Shown here piece after piece: positions 6,609 to 11,673 of a stretch of DNA of 11,673 nt. The notes below the pieces were generated by a model, which was given only the letters and a program-made list of their open reading frames with translations, did not search any database and had not been told where the DNA came from. How positions within the stretch are numbered: position 1 is the stretch's first letter; every line of letters starts with the position of its first letter. The position numbers and the translations under genes were made by a program. Source of the DNA: CAJQQY01 sp964352225 (GTDB taxonomy: Bacteria > Bacteroidota > Bacteroidia > Chitinophagales > Saprospiraceae); NCBI GenBank assembly GCA_964352225.1, contig CAYGRM010000209.1, positions 1 through 11,673 on the forward strand, in the 5' to 3' direction.

Positions 6609-9600
6609 ATGCGAAATCAATTATTTTTACTTTTTTTATTCATTTCTATAATTGCCTTTTCTCAAGATGCACCTAACTGGTTGCGTCATTCTTCCATTTC
6701 ACCAGACGGTTCACAAATCGTTTTTACCTACAAAGGCGACTTGTACAAAGTCCCTACCGCAGGCGGTGATGCGACCCAATTAACTTACCATGATGCACAC
6801 GATTACAAAGCGGTGTGGAGTAAAGATGGATCTAAGATTGCCTTCGCATCTGATCGATATGGTAACTTTGATATTTTTGTTATGGAAGCTCGAGGTGGAG
6901 CTGCTAAAAGGTTAACGTTTCACTCCAATGACGAAATGCCTTACACTTTTTCTCATGATGATAAAAATGTACTCTTTGGAGCTCTTAGACAAGACCATGT
7001 CAATCATCGACAACACCCGCATCGATCACAATCTGAATTATATTCAGTTGCGGTAGAAGGTGGCCGAGTTGATCAATTGTTAACTTTTCCAGCTGAAGAT
7101 GTGAATGTTTCTAAAGATGGTGGAATGCTAATTTATATGGATAAAAAAGGGGGAGAAAATGAGTGGAGAAAACATCATACTTCTGCCATTACCAGAGATA
7201 TTTGGACGTACAATGTAAAAACCAAAGCGCATAAAATGATCACCACTTCAACGGCAGAAGATCGTTCTCCGATTTTTAGTGCAGATGAAAAAAGTATGTA
7301 CTTTTTGAGTGAGCGAAGCGGAACGTATAATGTGCACAAAATGTCAATTTCCAATCCAAGTCAAACTTCACAATTGACTAATTTTAAATTACATCCAGTT
7401 CGATTTTTAAGTATGGGAAATGGTGTTTTAAGTTTTGGATTTGATGGAGAATTATACACGATGAAGGAAGGCGAAAAACCAAAAAAAGTCAATGTCAATA
7501 TCATCACACAAGACAAAAATAATAGCGATAAATTTATTTCTATCAATGGAGGTGTCAACGAAATGTCCATCTCTCCCAATGGAAAAGAAATTGCTTTTAT
7601 CTCCAGAGGTGAAGTTTTTGTAACCTCGGTAGGAGAGTCTTTTACCAAACGATTAACTAATACGCCAACTGCTGAACGCTTTGTTTCATGGGGGCCAGAA
7701 GGCAAGTCAATAGTTTACAGCGGCGAGCGAAATGGAAAATGGAGTGTTTATAAAACTGAAAAAACTAGAAATGAAGAACCTTTCTTTTATGCTTCCACTT
7801 TGATCAAAGAATCTCCAGTTATCGAAAATGATAAGGATAATTACCTAGCAGAGTATTCACCTGATGGAAAAAAACTAGCATATATCGAAGGTCGTCGAAC
7901 ATTAAAAATTATGGATGTTGCAACAAAGGAAGAGGTAACACTTTTGACTCCTGAAGATTTATTTCATATGCGGGATGGAGATCAATATTTTACTTGGAGT
8001 CCTGACTCGAAATGGTTGCTAGTAGATTGGGGAGTGTCATTAAGTAATAGCGATGTTTTATTGATGGCTGCAGATGGTTCAAAACGAATCAATTTGAATG
8101 AAAGTGGCTATTATGATTCTTCTCCTAAATGGGTAAATGGCGGAAAGCAAATGCTTTGGTTCAGTAATCGAGATGGGTTAAAATCATACGCCACAAGTGG
8201 TGGTTCTGAGAGCGATGTGTATAGTATGTTTTTTACTCAAGAAGTATGGGATAAATTTAATCTAAGCGAAGAAGATTACAAATTAATGAAAGCTATTGAG
8301 GAGGCGGAGAAAAAAGAAAAGGAAGAAAAAGAGAAAAAGGAAAAGGAGGAGAAAGAGAAAAGTGAAAAAGATAACAAGAAGAAAAAAGGTAAAAAGAAAG
8401 GAAAAGATAAAGACGAGGAGGATGACAAAAAGGACAAAAAAGAGGAGGATAAAGATAAACCATTAACGTTTGACTGGGATAATATGAAGGATCAAAGCAG
8501 TCGTTTGACGATTCATTCCTCTCGATTAGGAGATGCAGTACTATCAAAAGATGGAGATAAATTATATTACTTATCAAGATTTGAAGATAAGATGAATTTA
8601 TGGAGTACGGATTTGAGGACTAAGGAAACTAAAATGGCGATGAAGCTTGGAGCCAATTCAGGTAGTCTTCAATGGGACAAAGAAATGGCAAATTTATTCC
8701 TTTTGAGTGGGGGGAAAATTTCTAAAATTGATCCTGAAGCTAGCAAAAATGAAGGGGTCAAAATTAATGGAGAGATGGAATACGATGCAAATGCTGAAAG
8801 AGAAGCCATGTTTAACCACGTTTGGATTCGAACCAATGCGATTTTTTATCATCCTGATTTCCATGGGATTGATTGGAATCTAATGAAAACGGAGTACGGA
8901 AAATATTTGCTACACATCGGAAACTCTTATGAATTGACCGAGATGCTCTCTGAAATGTTAGGGGAGTTAAATGTGTCTCATGCAGGTGCGGGTTACCGTG
9001 GAGGCCAAATGGAAAATGGAGACGCTACTGCTTCTCTAGGAATTTTTATGAATTATGATTATTCGGGAAATGGAATTTTAATTGATGAAGTGATCAAAGG
9101 TGGGCCATTAGACAAATCGAAAATCAATGTCAAGGCAGGTATGATTATCGAAAAAATTGACGGAGTTACTATTGAACCTAATCAAGATGTCGCAAAATAT
9201 TTGAATCGAAAGACTGATGAATTCACCCTACTTGAGGTACTTGATACAGCTACTCAAAAAAGAGAAATGATTACGATCAAACCAATTTCTCTTGGAGCTG
9301 AAAATCGCTTGCTCTACAAAAGATGGGTAAAGCAAAATGAAAAAGAAGTTCATGAAAAAAGTAATGGAACCCTAGGTTACGTTCATATTCCAGGCATGAG
9401 TGATGGACCATATCGAGATATTTATCAAGAAATGATGGGTAAATACTTTGATCGAAAAGGAATGATTGTCGATACTCGATTTAATGGTGGAGGTGACTTG
9501 GTGGCTGACTTGGCTATGTTCTTTACGGGGGTTCCATTTATTACTTATGCAACTGAAGCCAAAGTGGTCGGTGGCGAACCAACTTCTCGATGGACTAAGC

Positions 9601-9920
9601 CAACTTTGGCGATGATCAACGAAGCACAATATTCTGATGGACATTGTTTCGCTTGTGGATATTCTGATTTGAAAATTGGAAAAACGGTCGGAATGCCAAC
9701 TCCAGGAACTTGTAGTTTTGCTGGATGGGAAGGATTGCCTGACGGTTCGTACTGGGGAGTAGTTCCAGTAAGTGCAAAGGACATCAATGGAAATTGGATG
9801 GAGAATTTGCAAACCGAACCGAACGTAAAAGTGAAAAACGAGCCAGGAGTAATTGACAATGGAAGAGATCAACAGTTGGAAAGAGCTATTGAAGAAATGC
9901 TCAAGGATGTGAAAAACTAA
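6609..9920 (+). CDS. Exported tricorn-type S41 family protease
   Basis: Protein of 1103 residues with the domain order of tricorn peptidase. Signal peptide 1-19 (hydrophobic, ending AFSQ before DAPNW) sends it to the periplasm. Beta-propeller repeats of the PD40/TolB type (SPDG, SWGP, YSPDGKKLAY and similar) fill about 20-690, interrupted by a highly charged Lys/Glu insert at about 564-617. A helical region, a PDZ-like domain (about 810-895) and the C-terminal S41 domain (about 918-1090) follow. Catalytic residues by comparison with archaeal tricorn are Ser790-His791 (LNVSHAG), nucleophile Ser1009 (QYSDGH) and Glu1070 (QTEPNV). It should degrade peptides in the periplasm. The only three cysteines (1013, 1016, 1035) cluster beside the nucleophile. 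I prefer the ATG at 6609; an in-frame TTG at 6588 would add seven polar residues before the signal peptide. The next gene starts 59 bases on, with no terminator seen. Confidence 0.93.
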   Translation: MRNQLFLLFLFISIIAFSQDAPNWLRHSSISPDGSQIVFTYKGDLYKVPTAGGDATQLTYHDAHDYKAVWSKDGSKIAFASDRYGNFDIFVMEARGGAAKRLTFHSNDEMPYTFSHDDKNVLFGALRQDHVNHRQHPHRSQSELYSVAVEGGRVDQLLTFPAEDVNVSKDGGMLIYMDKKGGENEWRKHHTSAITRDIWTYNVKTKAHKMITTSTAEDRSPIFSADEKSMYFLSERSGTYNVHKMSISNPSQTSQLTNFKLHPVRFLSMGNGVLSFGFDGELYTMKEGEKPKKVNVNIITQDKNNSDKFISINGGVNEMSISPNGKEIAFISRGEVFVTSVGESFTKRLTNTPTAERFVSWGPEGKSIVYSGERNGKWSVYKTEKTRNEEPFFYASTLIKESPVIENDKDNYLAEYSPDGKKLAYIEGRRTLKIMDVATKEEVTLLTPEDLFHMRDGDQYFTWSPDSKWLLVDWGVSLSNSDVLLMAADGSKRINLNESGYYDSSPKWVNGGKQMLWFSNRDGLKSYATSGGSESDVYSMFFTQEVWDKFNLSEEDYKLMKAIEEAEKKEKEEKEKKEKEEKEKSEKDNKKKKGKKKGKDKDEEDDKKDKKEEDKDKPLTFDWDNMKDQSSRLTIHSSRLGDAVLSKDGDKLYYLSRFEDKMNLWSTDLRTKETKMAMKLGANSGSLQWDKEMANLFLLSGGKISKIDPEASKNEGVKINGEMEYDANAEREAMFNHVWIRTNAIFYHPDFHGIDWNLMKTEYGKYLLHIGNSYELTEMLSEMLGELNVSHAGAGYRGGQMENGDATASLGIFMNYDYSGNGILIDEVIKGGPLDKSKINVKAGMIIEKIDGVTIEPNQDVAKYLNRKTDEFTLLEVLDTATQKREMITIKPISLGAENRLLYKRWVKQNEKEVHEKSNGTLGYVHIPGMSDGPYRDIYQEMMGKYFDRKGMIVDTRFNGGGDLVADLAMFFTGVPFITYATEAKVVGGEPTSRWTKPTLAMINEAQYSDGHCFACGYSDLKIGKTVGMPTPGTCSFAGWEGLPDGSYWGVVPVSAKDINGNWMENLQTEPNVKVKNEPGVIDNGRDQQLERAIEEMLKDVKN
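8298..8459 (+). repeat. Low-complexity purine-rich tract coding a Lys/Glu/Asp insert
   Basis: About 160 bases inside the tricorn-type gene, almost all purines on the plus strand, with an uninterrupted purine run at 8306-8362. It encodes a mixed-charge segment of Lys, Glu and Asp (KEKEEK-like and KDKDEEDDKK-like), predicted disordered or a single charged helix. It lies within the second propeller region, so it is probably a surface loop. Length variation between relatives is expected. Confidence 0.8.
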
Positions 9921-9979
9921 GACTATTTTATTAATTTAAAGGCAACAATATTTATTAACAACAAAACCAAAAGTAAATT

Positions 9980-10480
9980 ATGGATTATCAACACGAACAA
10001 CATGTAGTCATGCCTCAGGATCAATTGATGGATGAGGCCAAAGCTGCTCTGACTGGGAAATGGGGGATGGGTGCTTTAGCATTCTTAGTTATGTTACTCA
10101 TTTCATTGATTTCAAATTTTGGCGGTATCGGAGATGTGATTAGTGTTGTTTTAACAGGTCCGTTATCGGTAGGAATGGCAATGTTTTATTTAAAGATTTC
10201 TCGTGAAGAAGAAGATGTTGAATTAGGGATAATTTTTGATGGATTTAAAATGTTTGGTAAGGCTCTAGGAGCATATCTCTTGATGATAGTAGCAATAATA
10301 ATTGGATTTATATTGTTAATAATTCCTGGATTTATAGTTTCTTTTGGATTAAGTCAAACCTTTTATATCATTGCTGATGATCCAGAAATTGAGATAATGG
10401 ATGCACTTAAATACAGTTGGGAATTAATGGATGGTCATAAGTTTGATTATTTTGTCTTAATGCTAAGATTTTTGGGATAG
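9980..10480 (+). CDS. DUF975 family membrane protein, truncated by in-frame amber codon
   Basis: Integral membrane protein of the DUF975 type, whose function is unknown. The visible 166 residues include the N-terminal LMDEAKAALTGKWGMGALAF segment, hydrophobic stretches at about 31-46, 50-70 and 95-123, the ADDPEIEIMDALKYSWELMDGHK block (132-154), and FDYFVLMLRFLG. Then a TAG at 10478-10480 stops translation, but the same frame continues with the expected end of the family for another 52 codons. Relatives of this family have FIGW at this point, so TGG to TAG is the simplest explanation. It could be a recent nonsense mutation, a sequencing or assembly error, or a readthrough site. The ATG at 9980 matches the family N-terminus. 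It lies 59 bases after the tricorn-type gene and may share its transcript. Confidence 0.8.
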   Translation: MDYQHEQHVVMPQDQLMDEAKAALTGKWGMGALAFLVMLLISLISNFGGIGDVISVVLTGPLSVGMAMFYLKISREEEDVELGIIFDGFKMFGKALGAYLLMIVAIIIGFILLIIPGFIVSFGLSQTFYIIADDPEIEIMDALKYSWELMDGHKFDYFVLMLRFLG

Positions 10481-10639
10481 GTGATTTTAAGTGTTTTAAC
10501 TATTGGAATTGGTTTCTTTTTCTTGGTGCCTTATGTGCAAACAACCACCGCCAAATTCTATAATTCAATTCGATATGGCGATCATCGATCTGGTCCTAGT
10601 GATCTAGAGGATGATATTATTAATCACTTAGTTGACTAA
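10481..10639 (+). pseudogene. C-terminal remnant of the DUF975 gene
   Basis: In frame with 9980-10480 after the TAG. It encodes 52 residues: VILSVLTIGIGFFFLVPY (the last membrane segment), then TTTAKFYNSIRYG and an acidic tail ending NHLVD before TAA. TLGIG, PY and FY are conserved family features, so this stretch was recently under selection as protein. The first codon after the TAG is GTG, so termination-reinitiation could in principle make a separate fragment. With the amber codon read as one residue the complete protein would be 219 residues, normal for the family. Confidence 0.75.
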
Positions 10640-10656
10640 TTTTTTTTGAGAAAATA

Positions 10657-10697
10657 CAAAAGTCTGTTTCAATTTAATTTGGAGCAGACTTTTTTTG
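10657..10697 (+). terminator. Rho-independent terminator after the DUF975 gene
   Basis: AGTCTG (10661-10666) pairs with CAGACT (10685-10690), extended inward by TTTC/GGAG with wobbles and outward by A-T pairs; the loop is AATTTAATTT and the T tract is 10690-10696. It begins 18 bases after the TAA at 10637-10639, which supports that stop as the real end of the gene. Confidence 0.85.
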
Positions 10698-10733
10698 TAC
10701 CACTAAAGCTAAAGTGATTCGGGTGTAGTAAGA

Positions 10734-10845
10734 ACCTGAAGTTCTAACGATACCCAAAAGTTTTTGAAGGATTGAATCTGCCTGCCGTGCCAGCAAAGGC
10801 AGGTTCAATTTAATTCTACTTATGGGTATCTTAAAAACTTCAAGT
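10734..10845. repeat. Compound inverted repeat (nested hairpins)
   Basis: Outer arms 10734-10756 and 10823-10845 are complementary at 19 of 23 positions (both contain GATACCC/GGGTATC). Inside them, 10771-10782 pairs with 10798-10809 over 12 positions with one G-T wobble, around a 15-base GC-richer loop TGCCGTGCCAGCAAA. The TGCCTGCC...GGCAGG core resembles short palindromes scattered between genes in many Bacteroidota genomes. It is too far from the preceding terminator to be part of it. It could be a dispersed repeat element, a small RNA or the leader structure of the next gene. Confidence 0.6.
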
Positions 10846-10883
10846 TATCCGATATCTAAGGGCATTATAAATTAAAAGGTTTG

Positions 10884-10891
10884 TATTTTTG
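10884..10891 (+). promoter_or_regulatory. Candidate Bacteroidota -7 promoter element
   Basis: TATTTTTG matches the TAnnTTTG consensus of the Bacteroidota primary sigma factor and lies 35 bases before the ATG at 10927. I see no clear TTG-type -33 element at the usual spacing. Confidence 0.4.
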
Positions 10892-10926
10892 TCCCTTAAA
10901 ATTTTCAATCGAAAGAAAATAAGTCG

Positions 10927-11673
10927 ATGTCAGAGAACTGTTTTACCTATTTCAAATCTCCTATTTCCAATTACTCATTGCCTGAGCGATTCACCTTCCC
11001 ATTTTATTACGAACCCCATCCACTTTGCCTATTGGCTGCCAAAGAACTTCAAAATCATATTGAAACTCAAACAGAATGGGAGCATGACTTTGGTTTAGTA
11101 GAAGAAAAACCAGATGTGATTATTGGAAAAATGTTTGGTGTTTTAGTTGTTCAAAATGAGCAAAATGAGATTGGATATCTCTCCGCTTTTTCTGGAAAAT
11201 TGGCAGATAGTAGTCATCATGCTAAATTTGTTCCGCCAATCTTTGATGCTTGGCAGGAAGACAATTTTATCAACATAGGAATGGATGAGCTCAATCTTAT
11301 TAATCAAGAAATCAAGAAAATAGAAAGCCTTCCCGAATTTATTGCTTGTCTGGAGATAATGGAAAAGGATAAAATATTAGCTGCGACTCAAATAGAGGAG
11401 CAGAAAAATCAATTGAGAATTAATAAAAGAGAGCGAAAAATTCAAAGACAAAATCAAAGAGAATTACTTTCTCCAAAAGAATTTGAAATAATAAATAAGG
11501 AGTTAAATCAAGAAAGTATAAATGGGAAAAAGGAATTAAAAAGGATAGTAGAATTTTGGGAAAATCGTCTTTCTCAAAATCAAAAAAACATAGATCATTT
11601 TCAAATAGAGATATTAAAAGAAAAGCGAAGAAATAAATCAGCCAATCTACAGAAACAAATATTTGATCAATAC
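10927..11673 (+). CDS. RluA-type RNA pseudouridine synthase, N-terminal part (runs off window)
   Basis: The first 249 residues of a gene that continues beyond the window; the frame is open to the last base. The opening MSENCFTYFK, then FPFYYEPHPLC (24-34), GKMFGVLVV (67-75), GYLSAFSG (83-90) and FVPPIFDAW (101-109) match the N-terminal extension of the long RluA-family pseudouridine synthases of Bacteroidota (about 550 residues). From about 120 on, the sequence is rich in Lys, Glu, Gln and Asn with heptad-like spacing, a probable long coiled coil. The catalytic domain with its HRLD-type aspartate motif should follow outside the window. It would isomerise uridine in rRNA or tRNA; the exact site cannot be told. 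The ATG at 10927 gives the family-like start; an overlapping frame at 10889-11098 is spurious. Confidence 0.75.
   Translation, partial: MSENCFTYFKSPISNYSLPERFTFPFYYEPHPLCLLAAKELQNHIETQTEWEHDFGLVEEKPDVIIGKMFGVLVVQNEQNEIGYLSAFSGKLADSSHHAKFVPPIFDAWQEDNFINIGMDELNLINQEIKKIESLPEFIACLEIMEKDKILAATQIEEQKNQLRINKRERKIQRQNQRELLSPKEFEIINKELNQESINGKKELKRIVEFWENRLSQNQKNIDHFQIEILKEKRRNKSANLQKQIFDQY

Noticed and set aside
8298..8459. Purine-rich tract as a tandem repeat or CRISPR-like array
   Set aside because: There is no regular unit or spacer; it is low-complexity coding sequence in one open frame.
9372..9872. 166-codon minus-strand open frame (and a second at 9545-9859) inside the tricorn-type gene
   Set aside because: Both overlap the conserved S41 catalytic domain and their translations resemble no family.
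10889..11098. 69-codon plus-strand open frame
   Set aside because: It overlaps the pseudouridine synthase gene in another frame; only the frame from 10927 shows family motifs and stays open to the window end.
1..11673. tRNA, rRNA, insertion sequence, integrase or attachment sites
   Set aside because: No cloverleaf-like sequence, rRNA segment, transposase or integrase motif was found on either strand.

Overview
The window is AT-rich, every supported gene is on the plus strand, and it looks chromosomal from a member of the Bacteroidota, probably a Saprospiria-like marine or sediment lineage. The phylum call rests on a type IX secretion (T9SS) C-terminal sorting domain, an HYC_CC_PP family protein, lipoproteins with a Bacteroidota-style surface-export signal, a TAnnTTTG-type promoter, A-rich start regions without Shine-Dalgarno sequences, and a long RluA-type protein with the Bacteroidota N-terminal extension. 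The class-level call is only an impression.

Layout: (1) 1-278 is a non-coding leader with TGACA/TGTCA-type repeats, followed by a complete dnaK (279-2210) and a strong terminator. (2) 2372-6382 is a metal-handling block, most likely for copper: an exported HYC_CC_PP protein, an 86-residue lipoprotein with a heavy-metal-binding domain, an MbnP family protein carrying a T9SS sorting domain, and two consecutive di-heme MauG/MbnH-type lipoproteins. A second terminator, nearly identical in sequence to the dnaK one, closes the block. (3) 6609-9920 encodes an exported tricorn-type S41 protease. (4) 9980-10639 encodes a DUF975 membrane protein broken by an in-frame amber codon where the family appears to have a tryptophan. 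(5) 10640-10926 holds a terminator, a compound inverted repeat and a promoter. (6) 10927 to the window end is the start of an RluA-type pseudouridine synthase whose catalytic domain lies outside.

The metal block is the part most worth attention. In methanotrophs MbnH, a di-heme enzyme, oxidises a tryptophan of MbnP to kynurenine, which creates a copper site. Here the same pair occurs with no methanobactin genes in view. The MbnP protein seems destined for T9SS export, there are two MbnH-like enzymes instead of one, both have lipoprotein signals followed by K-acidic-acidic (the surface-export signature described in Capnocytophaga), and one copy has lost the inter-heme tryptophan. Together this suggests a cell-surface copper-capture system assembled by surface di-heme enzymes, with the metal-binding lipoprotein and the cysteine-pair protein as periplasmic partners. 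The gene families are seen in the sequence; the surface assembly model is inference.
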